DNA of 64,000 bases from Mucispirillum schaedleri (GCA_949287985.1 CASEIN010000062.1:1-64000), one strand, 5' to 3'; positions 25,494-35,277 are shown, numbered from the stretch's first letter. Made by a program: numbers and translations. Notes: generated by a model from the letters alone, not told the origin.

Positions 25494-26529
25494 TAATATT
25501 TTAGTTTTTAATCCTGCATTTTTAGGGGATACTGTTATTACTACCCCGCTGCTTAAAGCTTTAAGAGCATTATATCCTAATGCTAAAATATCGTTTTGTG
25601 TTCGCCCAGAACATGCTAAATTATTTTATAACCTTCCATTTATTGATAATGTTATTTTGTTTGATAAAAGAAACACCCAAAAAGGATTTTCAGGCATTTT
25701 AAAATTTGCCAATGAATTATCTAATTTTAAATTTGATTTGATAATTAACCTGCATTTATCACTGCGTTCTACTACTTTACTTTCACTTATTAAAGATACA
25801 TATCTTATAGGCTATTCTACTGCTGTTTTAAGCTATTTATTTAATAAGCGTATAGAAAAAAAGCAGGAACTTTGTGAAGTAGAGCGTAATTTAATGTTTT
25901 TAAGTGTTTTATGTGATGATTTTTCACTTGATGAGGCAAAAAAATTAGGTGCAGGATTAGAAACATATGTTGATAAAAATATATATAGTAATACTACTTC
26001 ATATTTTTCATCTACTTCTCCCAATAAAAAAGTTGTAGGTATTGCACCAGGTAGTGTTTGGGCTACAAAAAGATATCCTACTGCAAGTTATATTAAAGTT
26101 GCAGAAATGTTATATGAAAATGGGTATGCCATAGCATTATTTGGTGGTAAAGATGATATAGAAAGTCTTGATGAATTTGCCTCATCTTTTAAGTATCCAT
26201 ACTATGATTTTGCCTGCAAAACTTCATTAAGTGAGCTTCCTGCAATTATTAAATCAGCTGATTTATTACTTGTAAATGATAGCGGACTTATGCATATTGC
26301 ATGCTCAGTAGATACTCCATGTGTTGCAGTATTTGGACCTACTACAAAACAGCTTGGCTTTTTCCCTTATGATGAAAAGAGTATTGTTGTGGAAAATAAT
26401 AATATATCATGCAGACCTTGTGGTAAACATGGTGGTGATAAATGCCCTAAAAAGCATTTTCAATGTATGATGGATATTGATGCAGAACAAGTGTTTAATG
26501 CTGCACTTTCTATTTTAAATAAGGGTTAA
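25471..26529 (+). CDS. glycosyltransferase family 9 ADP-heptose:LPS heptosyltransferase
   Basis: The ~352-residue protein is a GT-B fold enzyme (WaaC/WaaF group). It begins with NILVFNPAFLGDTVITTPLL, the typical acceptor-site motif with Asp, and the C-terminal half holds VGIAPGSVWATKRYP and LVNDSGLMHIACSVDTPCVAVFGPT, the ADP-heptose-binding motif. The C-terminus has a Cys-rich RPCGKHGGDKCPKKHFQCM. It probably adds heptose to the LPS inner core at the cytoplasmic membrane face. The ATG at 25471 is chosen because the longer form (25435) adds 12 non-conserved residues inside the upstream gene. Three bases before the next gene. Confidence 0.88.
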   Translation: MKIKKNYNNILVFNPAFLGDTVITTPLLKALRALYPNAKISFCVRPEHAKLFYNLPFIDNVILFDKRNTQKGFSGILKFANELSNFKFDLIINLHLSLRSTTLLSLIKDTYLIGYSTAVLSYLFNKRIEKKQELCEVERNLMFLSVLCDDFSLDEAKKLGAGLETYVDKNIYSNTTSYFSSTSPNKKVVGIAPGSVWATKRYPTASYIKVAEMLYENGYAIALFGGKDDIESLDEFASSFKYPYYDFACKTSLSELPAIIKSADLLLVNDSGLMHIACSVDTPCVAVFGPTTKQLGFFPYDEKSIVVENNNISCRPCGKHGGDKCPKKHFQCMMDIDAEQVFNAALSILNKG

Positions 26530-26532
26530 ATA

Positions 26533-27507
26533 ATGGCTGATATATTAATAATTCGCTTTAGTTCTTTAGGTGATATAGTTTTAACAACAGGTGTTATAAA
26601 ATACGTTTCTGAAAATTCAAAAGAAAAACTTAATATTGATTTTCTTACTTCATCTCATTTTGCAGGTATTTTGCAAGACTTTCCTTATATCCGTAATGTA
26701 TATTGTATTAATAAAGGCGATTCATTAATAAAACTAAATGAAGTAATATCCACTATGCCTAACTATGATTATATTTTTGATTTACATGATAATATTCGTT
26801 CTTTATTTACTCGCATTATTTCTAATTCTAAAAATTTTGTTTATAATAAAAATGCTTTTGCAAGAAGATTATTCGTTAAATTTAGACTTTGTAAATCACT
26901 ATTAAAAGAACATACAGTTATAAAATATTTTAAACCTTTTATGAAAGCATTTAATTTACAAATGCCAGCTCTTGAACAGTTAAGGCCTTATTTTCCTGCA
27001 CAATCAGTTGTAAAAAATAATAAGCTTAAGCATATTGTAGTCCACCCATTTGCATCAAAATATACAAAACAATGGCCATTTTTTTCAGAACTTGCTTCTG
27101 CACTTATTGATGATGGTATACTTGTTACTGTAATAGGTGACGGCAGTATTGATTTACCCTCCCATGTGGTTGATAAAACAGGCAAAATTTCACTTTCTGC
27201 CTTAAAAGAATATATTTCTACAGCAGATGTTTTTATTACTACTGATTCTGGACCACTTCATATAGGAGTTGCCCTAAATGTGCCTACTATTGCCATATTT
27301 GGCTCAACAACAAAAGAATTAGGATTTTATCCTAGCTTTAATAATGTGAAAGTAGTAGAATATATCGGGTTAAAATGCAGGCCATGCCACATACATGGAC
27401 TTAATAAATGCCCAAAAAAACATTTTAAATGTATGATGGATATTGGTGTGGAAGAAATTAGATATCATATAAACAGCTCTCTATATTCTTCCCAAAAAGG
27501 TGATTAA
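26533..27507 (+). CDS. second glycosyltransferase family 9 heptosyltransferase
   Basis: The 324-residue GT-B enzyme is paralogous to its upstream neighbour: N-terminal ILIIRFSSLGDIVLTTGV, C-terminal FITTDSGPLHIGVALNVPTIAIFGST and the same Cys-rich ending CRPCHIHGLNKCPKKHFKCM. The shared end motif suggests tandem duplication with divergence in acceptor choice (heptosyltransferase I versus II). Which is which cannot be told. With gmhA it points to a heptose-containing LPS core. It abuts the next gene (TAA directly followed by ATG). Confidence 0.87.
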   Translation: MADILIIRFSSLGDIVLTTGVIKYVSENSKEKLNIDFLTSSHFAGILQDFPYIRNVYCINKGDSLIKLNEVISTMPNYDYIFDLHDNIRSLFTRIISNSKNFVYNKNAFARRLFVKFRLCKSLLKEHTVIKYFKPFMKAFNLQMPALEQLRPYFPAQSVVKNNKLKHIVVHPFASKYTKQWPFFSELASALIDDGILVTVIGDGSIDLPSHVVDKTGKISLSALKEYISTADVFITTDSGPLHIGVALNVPTIAIFGSTTKELGFYPSFNNVKVVEYIGLKCRPCHIHGLNKCPKKHFKCMMDIGVEEIRYHINSSLYSSQKGD

Positions 27508-28077
27508 ATGAATAAATTTATTTTCCTTATTCTTCTTATTATTCCTTTATCATTATCTGCTCAAAATGCATTTGAGTATAAATTTATTAATAACTATAAA
27601 GCAATGGATTCTCAAATGGCAATAGAATATATTTATAGAGTAATAAATCCTAAATTTCCAGGCAATACCCATTTAAAAACTGAAACTATTAAACTTGATA
27701 GAGAAAATCTTATAATGATTAGCCTTTATTATGCAGAATATGATGGCGCTACTCGTGGAGAAAGTAAGTATTTTATTTCCTTTTGGAAACAGCATTATGG
27801 ATATATTGAATGTGTTGGTTCAAATATTTTAAATGTTTATGACCCACAGGTTACTATTGCAAATAATATTATTACAATTAAAGGTAAAAGACGTTATGAG
27901 CCATTAGCAACTTATTATTATTCATTTATATATAAAAATAACATTTTTCTTTATAATAATATTTTTAGTGTATATATTGATGCTGATAATAAAACTATTT
28001 CTAAATACCACTACTCATCAGATAATAACTCAATTAAAATGAACTCCATATTTGCAGATGAGCTTATTAAGGACTAA
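27508..28077 (+). CDS. secreted protein of unknown function, paralogue of the next gene
   Basis: The 189-residue protein has a cleavable signal peptide (FIFLILLIIPLSLSAQ). The mature part is mostly predicted beta strands rich in Tyr, Ile and Asn, for example SKYFISFWKQHYGYIECVGS and YSFIYKNNIFLYNN. No family is recognised. Its middle and C-terminal half align by eye with the following gene (YFISFWKQ against YITIWLQQ, IECVGSNILNVY against LIASNEIYSIYG), suggesting a distant tandem duplication. It follows the heptosyltransferase without a gap and is likely periplasmic. Confidence 0.55.
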   Translation: MNKFIFLILLIIPLSLSAQNAFEYKFINNYKAMDSQMAIEYIYRVINPKFPGNTHLKTETIKLDRENLIMISLYYAEYDGATRGESKYFISFWKQHYGYIECVGSNILNVYDPQVTIANNIITIKGKRRYEPLATYYYSFIYKNNIFLYNNIFSVYIDADNKTISKYHYSSDNNSIKMNSIFADELIKD

Positions 28078-28080
28078 ATT

Positions 28081-28719
28081 ATGAGATTTTTTATTTGCTT
28101 ATTTTTTTTATTTGTTTCATTTAATTTATACGCATCAGAATTTTTTAATCCAGAAAAATATTCTTCACATATTCTATCGCTTAATGAAGCTTTAAATTAC
28201 CATTTTTCTTCTGCAAACATTTTAAAATATAATATTTCTTCTTATGATGAATATGAAAAACTATTATCTTCTAACAGCACTTTAAATTTATCACTTGATT
28301 ATACTACACTTGATTTTTCTATTGGAGATTTTAACTATAAAGTTTTACTTTTAGTAGGCACAAGCAATGATACAATGATGCGACCTGATGGCAGTGGTGC
28401 AGGCTATATTACTATATGGTTGCAGCAAAACGATAAATTTAAACTTATTGCTTCCAATGAAATATATTCTATATACGGTGTATCTTTATCTTTTGATGAA
28501 GAAAATCAGGTAATAGAAATAGATTCTCCTATGGGCCAGTGTGAAACTGTTTTCTTTAGAACTACTCTTTCTATTAAAAATCATCAAGTTTACTATAATA
28601 CTGTGGACATAAGCTTTCTAACTACTGAAAATACTATGAAAACTAATATTATATATAGTAATAAGAAAGATCAACCAATATTGTTAAATGATAAAAACGG
28701 ACTTACTTTTAACTATTAA
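28081..28719 (+). CDS. secreted protein of unknown function, paralogue of the previous gene
   Basis: The 212-residue protein has a signal peptide (FFICLFFLFVSFNLYAS). The mature sequence is beta-rich, with VLLLVGTSNDTMMRPDGSG, GYITIWLQQNDKFKLIASN and TTLSIKNHQVYYNTVDISF. It resembles the upstream protein in the order of strands and spacing. Three bases separate the two genes. It ends the plus-strand LPS-related unit; no clear plus-strand terminator follows. Function unknown. Confidence 0.55.
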   Translation: MRFFICLFFLFVSFNLYASEFFNPEKYSSHILSLNEALNYHFSSANILKYNISSYDEYEKLLSSNSTLNLSLDYTTLDFSIGDFNYKVLLLVGTSNDTMMRPDGSGAGYITIWLQQNDKFKLIASNEIYSIYGVSLSFDEENQVIEIDSPMGQCETVFFRTTLSIKNHQVYYNTVDISFLTTENTMKTNIIYSNKKDQPILLNDKNGLTFNY

Positions 28720-29055
28720 ATATTATAACTTATTATTATCTTTATTATCTTTTTATTAATTTTATCATTTAGTTATTATTAAATAATTTAAATTTTTCAT
28801 TTACTATTTATTCTATATGTTCTTATTTACTTAATTTTCTGTATTTCTATTTTTTAAATATAAAATATAAATTTTTATAATATTACATTTAGATTATATT
28901 AGCTATTATTCTTTATAATTATATTTGATTCTTATATCAATATAAAGTTCTTACTTTTTGATATTTTAATATGTTTGTTTTTCATACTTGTAAAAGAACA
29001 GTTATATTATTTTTGTTTTAAAAATAATGGGGAGCTTATGCTCCCCATGTGTTAT
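28720..29055. other. 336-base AT-rich convergent intergenic region
   Basis: The region lies between convergent genes and is strongly T-rich on the plus strand. It holds the minus-strand terminator hairpin at 29027-29048 at its right end. No ORF with a start and coding character, and no RNA gene, was seen. Confidence 0.7.
29012..29048 (-). terminator. terminator hairpin downstream of the MltD-type gene
   Basis: ATGGGGAGC and GCTCCCCAT (29027-29035 and 29040-29048) form a nine-pair stem with a four-base loop. On the minus strand it is followed by TATTTTTAAAAC, a modest U-tract. It starts eight bases after the gene's stop, and might also slow plus-strand transcripts. Confidence 0.75.
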
Positions 29056-30639
29056 TTATCTTGAGTTTTTCTTTATTGTAAGCATTCTGCCTGCATAAAT
29101 ATTATTACCTGCAATTTTATTTGCTTTTTTAATACTTGATACTGATGTGTTAAATTTTTTAGCAATAGACCATAGAGAATCACCACTTCGAACTCTATAT
29201 TTTACAGCAACCTGCCTTGATTTTTTCTTAGATGCATAACGAACATTGCTGTAACCATCTTTTGTAACCATTATATATTGACCTGGGTATATTCTACTTG
29301 GTCGTATATTTGGGTTTAATTTTTGTAAGTCTTTTAATCTCATGTTATGGTTATGGGCAATTGCTATAAATGTATCACCTTTTCTTACTTTATAGTATTT
29401 CGGATCAATTTTACCTAAAACTTGTGCAAAAGCATTATCTATTTTGCTATTTGTCATATCTGGTATTGGTATAAATACTTTTCTTGATGTTAAAAGAGTT
29501 TCCCGACTTATACCATTAACTCTTAAAATATCTTCTTTTTTAACACCATATTTTTTTGCAATAGAAGCAACTTCCTCGCCACGTTTACCTTCATATATTT
29601 TATATCTTGCTCTTTCATCTTTGCTGGCTGCAGCAATAATTGCCTGAGCCTGCTTATCTTTTTTATAAGGAACTCTTATTGTATATTCTCTTGGTGGTGT
29701 TAATGGCAGTTTTAATGCTGGGTTTAAATCTCTCATTACATCATAACTTACATCTAACTCATCAGCAAGCCAGTATATATTTGTGCTTGCAGGTGCTTTT
29801 ATAGAAGAAAAAAGCATTGGCATATCTGTTGGTGGTGTAAATCCATATTTTAAATAGTTTTTATAGATGATTAATTGTGCTAAATATTTTGGCACATAAT
29901 CTCTTGTTTCTAATTTTAGTGTATTTCTGCTTGAAATTTTAAAGAAATCATTTGTGTCATGTTTTTTTATGGCTTTTGCCATACGTGTTGGTCCTGCATT
30001 GTATGCTGCAAGTGCAAGATACCAGTCACCAAAACGTTCATATAATGCTTTTAAATATTTGGCAGCTGCACGTGTTGCTTTTTCAAAATCCCTGCGTTCA
30101 TCTATCCAAAAATCCTGCTCCATACCATACATCTTACCAGTGCCCTGCATAAACTGCCACATACCTGTTGCTCCAGCATGGCTTACTGCATGAGTATTAT
30201 AACCACTTTCTGTAAATGCAAGCACAACTAAATCACTAGGTAGTCCTTCCTGTAAAAATATATCACGGACAAGATACATATATTTATTTGACCTGTTAAG
30301 CCAGCTTTGAGTAGTAGAAGGCACTCTTTCAGTAAAATACTGAATATAGGCATTTACTCTGCCTGTCATTGCCATTGGCACATTAAACTCTTTAAATTCC
30401 TTATAATATGTTTCACCACTATCTACATTTTCTGCCTGGTATGATGAATAAATAGTCAAATCTGGAAGTGGTAGAATATGCTCGTCAATTGCTGTAAATA
30501 TTTCATAATATTCTCCCTTTTCCTTACTTACTCTGCCTGCCTCTCTTAATGTTTCTTTAGCCTGCTGATTTCCTGTTCCTGCACAGCTTGTAATTAATAA
30601 TGCTGTTATTAATGCTAAACTTAACTTGCCTTTTTTCAT
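29056..30639 (-). CDS. MltD-like lytic transglycosylase lipoprotein with three LysM domains
   Basis: The ~527-residue enzyme cleaves peptidoglycan glycan strands to anhydro products. It has a lipoprotein-type signal with LLITSC, then an SLT domain: catalytic Glu in FTESGYNTHAVSHAGATGMW and a second motif AALAAYNAGPTRM-like (quoted part YNAGPTRM). Three LysM repeats follow: YKIYEGKRGEEVASIAKKY, YKVRKGDTFIAIAHNHN and YRVRSGDSLWSIAKKFN. The ATG at 30639 has AAAGGA upstream; the alternative GTG at 30654 immediately follows the previous stop. It works at the outer membrane or periplasm and is grouped with an LppC-like lipoprotein, another peptidoglycan-related factor. Confidence 0.92.
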   Translation of the reverse strand: MKKGKLSLALITALLITSCAGTGNQQAKETLREAGRVSKEKGEYYEIFTAIDEHILPLPDLTIYSSYQAENVDSGETYYKEFKEFNVPMAMTGRVNAYIQYFTERVPSTTQSWLNRSNKYMYLVRDIFLQEGLPSDLVVLAFTESGYNTHAVSHAGATGMWQFMQGTGKMYGMEQDFWIDERRDFEKATRAAAKYLKALYERFGDWYLALAAYNAGPTRMAKAIKKHDTNDFFKISSRNTLKLETRDYVPKYLAQLIIYKNYLKYGFTPPTDMPMLFSSIKAPASTNIYWLADELDVSYDVMRDLNPALKLPLTPPREYTIRVPYKKDKQAQAIIAAASKDERARYKIYEGKRGEEVASIAKKYGVKKEDILRVNGISRETLLTSRKVFIPIPDMTNSKIDNAFAQVLGKIDPKYYKVRKGDTFIAIAHNHNMRLKDLQKLNPNIRPSRIYPGQYIMVTKDGYSNVRYASKKKSRQVAVKYRVRSGDSLWSIAKKFNTSVSSIKKANKIAGNNIYAGRMLTIKKNSR

Positions 30640-30654
30640 TGTTCCTTTTTCCAC

Positions 30655-32229
30655 CTATGGAAGCAATTCTTCACCTTCGTATTCCTTCGGTTTATATCTT
30701 GCTTTTTCTATTAATTTATTTCCATTTGAATATAGTAATACAGCAGGTCTAATAGCATAACCATCAACTATCTTTTCAATACCTGTTATATATTTTCCAT
30801 CTTTATTTTTATTTACCACTTTATTTATATAAGTGATAATATCATAACCTAATGCGCCCTTACCACTTAATGGCATACCATAGAAACTTTTAAAATCTGC
30901 TGCCACTCGTTTATATTCTGGATCATCTACCAAATATGATGATGTTAAAATATATGTTCCTCTAAAGTAACTTTTCTGGTCATCAGATATATCATATTCT
31001 GGTATATATGCTGTCATTATTAACACATCTTGCCTTGTTGCATTAACCTGATAGTATTTTGCAATAGGTAAAACTTCAAGTATCTCTTTTTCATCTGCAA
31101 TAATAATTATTATATATGAGCTTTTACTACTGCCTTGTAATACGTTTCTCATTTCTGATTGATGGTCTTTTATATCTATTGTAAAAGCTTTTTTACCCTT
31201 GCTTTGAAAACTATCAGCAATTATCTTGCCATGTGATTTATATTTTTCTGAAGTAACTATTACTGCCATGCTTTTATTTGTTACAATATTAAGTCCTGTG
31301 GCTACTTCACTAAGCTGTAAATAATCAACCCCTAGGTTTGATTTTACTCCACCTATAAATAAGTCGTAATTATTTAACCTAAGTAACATATCTGACCTGC
31401 TTTTTTCATCTGCTGCAAAATCTGATACTGGTTCTAACTGGTAATTATTATTATATTTACCCATACCATATATTATACCTGAAGCAACATCATCAAATAT
31501 ATCACCACCTGCAATTTTTATTTTTGCATCTGGGTCTAAATCAATATTTTTTATTTCTTCGCTTTTTGTATCTTTTCCATCAATATTATCAACAGCTCCA
31601 CCTATTCCCAATGCTTTTAAATAATCTTCATAGGACATATCATCTGTAACAATTGGTAAATCTTGGTTTTTTATTTCTTTAGCTGCTATTTCTTCAAATT
31701 TCTTTTTACCATTTATTGCCACATCTATACATGAATTAATTTCTCCATCGCCAATAACAAGCACTCCATACTGGTTACAGTATATTTGCATAACTCTCAT
31801 ATATACTGGTGTTCTTCTCATTTCTTTTACTTGGTTACTTAAATTAATAGCTGCTCCCTTTTCACCTTCCCTTAAAAGAGATTCCATTTTCCAAAGCTTA
31901 CCAAATATACTCATTTCTTCATTTAAATGTTTTGAATTATAACTTTTATCAATTAATAACTTACCGTAATTTTCATCACCATAATATAAGTAATATGAGC
32001 CTAATAATAATGTTGCAGAATCTGCCACAAATAAATCAGGGTTTACAGTCAACTCCCTTAATTTAACAATATCTTGGTTTTGTAACTGCCTTGCAGCATA
32101 ATATTCTGGGTAAAATGTTTTACCAGATTTTCCTATTAGCCCACAACCAGATAATACTACAACTAAACTAATGGCTAATAATACAGTAAGTGCGTGTAAT
32201 TGGTTCATCAATCCTAATATTCCTAACAT
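30655..32229 (-). CDS. LppC/LpoA-like periplasmic-binding-fold lipoprotein
   Basis: The 524-residue lipoprotein has a lipobox VVLSGC near residue 29. An N-terminal helical (TPR-like) region holds pairs such as SATLLLGSYYLYYGDENYGK. A type-1 periplasmic-binding fold occupies residues ~250-500, with SMAVIVTSEKYKSHGKIIAD, SSYIIIIIADEKEILEVLP and RGTYILTSSYLVDDPEYKRV. This layout matches penicillin-binding-protein activators (LpoA/LppC); amino-acid receptors share the fold, so the assignment is moderate. GAGAGG precedes the ATG at 32229. It overlaps the end of rsmG by 62 bases in another frame and abuts the MltD-like gene. Confidence 0.7.
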   Translation of the reverse strand: MLGILGLMNQLHALTVLLAISLVVVLSGCGLIGKSGKTFYPEYYAARQLQNQDIVKLRELTVNPDLFVADSATLLLGSYYLYYGDENYGKLLIDKSYNSKHLNEEMSIFGKLWKMESLLREGEKGAAINLSNQVKEMRRTPVYMRVMQIYCNQYGVLVIGDGEINSCIDVAINGKKKFEEIAAKEIKNQDLPIVTDDMSYEDYLKALGIGGAVDNIDGKDTKSEEIKNIDLDPDAKIKIAGGDIFDDVASGIIYGMGKYNNNYQLEPVSDFAADEKSRSDMLLRLNNYDLFIGGVKSNLGVDYLQLSEVATGLNIVTNKSMAVIVTSEKYKSHGKIIADSFQSKGKKAFTIDIKDHQSEMRNVLQGSSKSSYIIIIIADEKEILEVLPIAKYYQVNATRQDVLIMTAYIPEYDISDDQKSYFRGTYILTSSYLVDDPEYKRVAADFKSFYGMPLSGKGALGYDIITYINKVVNKNKDGKYITGIEKIVDGYAIRPAVLLYSNGNKLIEKARYKPKEYEGEELLP

Positions 32230-32755
32230 TTAAACCTCTCTTTTGTAATACAGGCTTTGCTTCTATAAGTTCTTGTTGCAGCTTTTCGCCTTTATACATT
32301 ATCCATTTTGTATTATTATGTGATATATTTCTTGTATTTTTAAGTAACTCTTTTACAGTAGATACTCCCCTTGCTGTAATAATATCATATTTTCTGTCTT
32401 TTATATTTTCAACTCTAGTATTTAATACTTCTACATTTTTAAGTTCAAGTTCATTTGCTGCCTGTTCTAAAAACTTACATTTTTTACCAATACTTTCTAT
32501 TAAAGTAATAGAAATATCTGGGTAATATATGGCAAGGACAATACCCGGAAAACCACCACCACTGCCAATATCTGCTAATTTTCCTTCTGGCTTGCCATAT
32601 TCTAAAAAGTAATATATGCTGTCGTAATAATGTTTTAAATAAAATTCATCACGCTCTTTTATGGCAGTTAAGTTTATTTGGCAGTTTATATGCATATTAT
32701 AAAAATATGCAAGTTTTTTTTCTATTATTTCATCAGTTTTTAATATTTTATCCAT
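32168..32755 (-). CDS. rsmG: 16S rRNA (guanine527-N7)-methyltransferase
   Basis: RsmG (GidB) methylates G527 of 16S rRNA using SAM. The 195 residues include the helical N-terminus with INLTAIKERDEFYLKHYYDS, the SAM loop KLADIGSGGGFPGIVLAI, ITLIESIGKKCKFLEQAANEL and ITARGVSTVKELL. This is the normal length. The start overlaps the mnmG stop by eight bases, the classic gidA-gidB pairing found near many bacterial origins. The 3' end overlaps the LppC-like gene by 62 bases. Confidence 0.95.
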   Translation of the reverse strand: MDKILKTDEIIEKKLAYFYNMHINCQINLTAIKERDEFYLKHYYDSIYYFLEYGKPEGKLADIGSGGGFPGIVLAIYYPDISITLIESIGKKCKFLEQAANELELKNVEVLNTRVENIKDRKYDIITARGVSTVKELLKNTRNISHNNTKWIMYKGEKLQQELIEAKPVLQKRGLNVRNIRIDEPITRTYCIISH

Positions 32756-34616
32756 TATTTTTATACTCTTTATTAATTGCTATCTCTAAAATAGAGCATA
32801 CAGAAAAGCTCATTCCCGGTATTCTTAAAGCCTGCCCTATGGTTTTTGGCCTTATTTTACTAAGCTTTTCCACATATTCTCGTCTTAGCCCTGCAATTTG
32901 TGTGTAATCTATGTTATCGGGTATTTTTTTATTCTCTAAAGATTGATATTTTTTTATATCCTCTTCCTGCAAGCTTATATATCCTTCATATTTTATTATT
33001 GTTTCCACCTGCTTTGCACTTCTTCCTGTAAGTGATGTCAGCCCCATATCCAAAATCATATTAATATTTGTTTCTGGCCGCTTTAAAAATTCATAGCATG
33101 ATATACCACGCTCTAAATTTATACCATATTTTTCCAGCTTTTCTCTATTATCTTTTAACCTTATTGTTTCGTTCTTAAATTTTTCAACTTCTTTATATAC
33201 TTCATCTTTTTCTTTTATAAACCTTTCATATCTTGTTTTTGATATTAATCCAAATTTATATCCATAATCTATTAATCTATATTCTGCATTATCTTCCCTT
33301 AGATGAAGCCTGTATTCTCCACGGGAAGTAAACATTCTATATGGCTCATCTACTCCCTTAGTAATTAAATCATCAGTTAGCACTCCAATATAGCTTTCAT
33401 TTCTTCCCAATATAAAATGTTCTTTATTATCAATAATTAAGACTGCATTTATACCAGCCATAAGTCCTTGACATGCTGCCTCTTCATATCCACTTGTTCC
33501 ATTTATTTGCCCTGCAAAATAAAGACCTTTTACTAATTTAGTTTCATATGTTCCATAAAGAATAGTTGGTTGATATGCTTCATATTCTATGGCATATGCT
33601 GGGCGTATAAACTCACATTTTTCTAACCCCTTAATTGTTCTATATGCTTTAAGCTGTGCATCCACTGGAAGCGATGTGGAAAACCCGTTAGGGTATACTT
33701 CCATACTATCATAACCTTCACGTTCTAAAATTATTTGATGACGGTTTCTTTCAGGAAATTTTGCTATTTTATCTTCCATACTTGGGCAGTATCTTGGACC
33801 TATTCCCTTATCTTTTGAGTTATAATAAATACTTCTATGGATATTTTCTTTAACTATTTTATGGGTTTCTTCATTAGTGTATGTTGCATAGCACTTAATT
33901 TGTGGCAGTGGAAATTCTGTATTTTCAAATGAAAATGGAATTTTTTCACCCTGCATTTCATATACTTCTAATTTTGAATAGTCAATTGTCCTATAATCTA
34001 TCCTTGCTGGTGTTCCTGTTTTTAACCTTACAGGTATAAAACCTATTTCCTGTAATGATTTTGCAAGAGCAATTGATGGCAGTTCATATGTTCTTCCTGC
34101 CCTATATGATGTTTCACCAATAAACACTTTACCATTTAAAAATGTTCCTGTAGCAACTATTATCTTCCTACAGGAAAATATTTCCCCCCATATATCTTCT
34201 ACTGCTTTTACTTCATTTTTTTCAATTATTATTTTACTTACTTCACCTTGTTTTACATCTAAATTATCTTGAGTTTGTAATATATTAACCATACGGCTCA
34301 TATATCTTTTTTTATCAGCCTGTGCTCTTGAACTCTGTGCTGCTGCACCTTTTTTGCTGTTTAACATTTGAAATTGAATACATGATGCATCAATATTTTT
34401 TGCCATTTCACCACCTAATGCATCAATATCTTTTACAAGGTTACCTTTAGCAAGCCCTCCAATTGCAGGGTTACAGCTCATTTGTGCAATACTATCTACT
34501 GTAGAAGTTAAAAGTAGTGTTTTTGCTCCCATTCTAGATGCTGCAAGTGCTGCTTCACAGCCTGCATGTCCACCACCAATAACTATGATATCATATTTTT
34601 TATTTATCATATCCAT
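32748..34616 (-). CDS. mnmG: tRNA uridine 5-carboxymethylaminomethyl modification enzyme, copy 1
   Basis: With MnmE, MnmG installs the (carboxymethyl)aminomethyl group on wobble U34 of several tRNAs. It is an FAD enzyme of ~622 residues: dinucleotide loop IIVIGGGHAGCEAALAASRM, catalytic-Cys motif MSCNPAIGGLAKGNLVKD, second Cys in GPRYCPSMEDKIAKF, RLKTGTPARID, GTSGYEEAACQGLMAG and the C-terminal KIRPKTIGQALRIPG that contacts MnmE. It pairs with rsmG, the canonical arrangement. Start chosen at ATG 34616; GTG 34625 or ATG 34610 are possible. A second full-length copy lies at 36397-38250. Confidence 0.94.
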   Translation of the reverse strand: MDMINKKYDIIVIGGGHAGCEAALAASRMGAKTLLLTSTVDSIAQMSCNPAIGGLAKGNLVKDIDALGGEMAKNIDASCIQFQMLNSKKGAAAQSSRAQADKKRYMSRMVNILQTQDNLDVKQGEVSKIIIEKNEVKAVEDIWGEIFSCRKIIVATGTFLNGKVFIGETSYRAGRTYELPSIALAKSLQEIGFIPVRLKTGTPARIDYRTIDYSKLEVYEMQGEKIPFSFENTEFPLPQIKCYATYTNEETHKIVKENIHRSIYYNSKDKGIGPRYCPSMEDKIAKFPERNRHQIILEREGYDSMEVYPNGFSTSLPVDAQLKAYRTIKGLEKCEFIRPAYAIEYEAYQPTILYGTYETKLVKGLYFAGQINGTSGYEEAACQGLMAGINAVLIIDNKEHFILGRNESYIGVLTDDLITKGVDEPYRMFTSRGEYRLHLREDNAEYRLIDYGYKFGLISKTRYERFIKEKDEVYKEVEKFKNETIRLKDNREKLEKYGINLERGISCYEFLKRPETNINMILDMGLTSLTGRSAKQVETIIKYEGYISLQEEDIKKYQSLENKKIPDNIDYTQIAGLRREYVEKLSKIRPKTIGQALRIPGMSFSVCSILEIAINKEYKNNG

Positions 34617-35009
34617 TATATTCACTTATATTTTTCAGCTTTCTTTATTTTATTAATTTCATATCTTTTTCTTAATGATAAGTTTATATATATTCTTATA
34701 AAATTTATCAATTAGTCAATATTTTTCTTATTTTTTCTTAATTTTTTAAAAGCATTTTCGTTTTTATTTAATCTTTTATAAATAATGTTTCACCAATAAC
34801 AATATTATTTGTTTTTTCTATTCTATTTTCTATACTTTTCTTATTTCATATTTTTATTTTATTCGTAAGTTTTATTTAAAACATATCTTATATTATATCC
34901 TACATATTTTGTATTTAATATACCTATGTAATTTTTATTTTTGATATTTTTTAATAGTTTTATGCTTTCTATCAATTCTTAACATACTTATTATATATAG
35001 TGTTTTGTT
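34617..35009. other. gene-poor AT-rich spacer between mnmG copy 1 and the small membrane proteins
   Basis: About 390 bases, strongly T-rich on the plus strand. One sequence at 34788 resembles half of a parS site (TGTTTCAC) but the other half is degenerate. No RNA gene, ORF or convincing terminator was seen. Confidence 0.6.
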
Positions 35010-35258
35010 TTAACTTTCAATTCTTAGTAATACTGCTGTTATAATTGCTATAACTACTGCCATTATAAAACTATTTCTTTGGCTTTTTCCACGCCAAATA
35101 TAAGTAAAAGTAAACAGCACCATAAATAATATTATTAAATATATATGATGATAGCCTGTATCCATCATACTTCTAATAGCAGCTGCTAACACACCTGTTA
35201 TGGTAACAAGTGAAAGTATAAAAAATAATATTATTTTAAATGCTTTAAACTTATTCAT
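35010..35258 (-). CDS. small three-span membrane protein, unknown function
   Basis: The 82-residue protein is almost entirely hydrophobic, with three likely spans: FKIILFFILSLVTITGVLAA, IYLIILFMVLFTFTYIW and a C-terminal SFIMAVVIAIITAVLL. Basic residues (RGKSQR) lie between spans 2 and 3. No family is recognised. It is 19 bases downstream of another membrane protein gene on the same strand, so the two probably form a pair. They lie in the interval between the two mnmG copies. Confidence 0.5.
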   Translation of the reverse strand: MNKFKAFKIILFFILSLVTITGVLAAAIRSMMDTGYHHIYLIILFMVLFTFTYIWRGKSQRNSFIMAVVIAIITAVLLRIES

Positions 35259-35277
35259 AAACTTCTTCTATATCTCA

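Noticed and set aside
34788-34803. Third parS-like sequence TGTTTCACCAATAACA
   Set aside because: Only the left half matches; four central-right positions differ, so the palindrome is lost.
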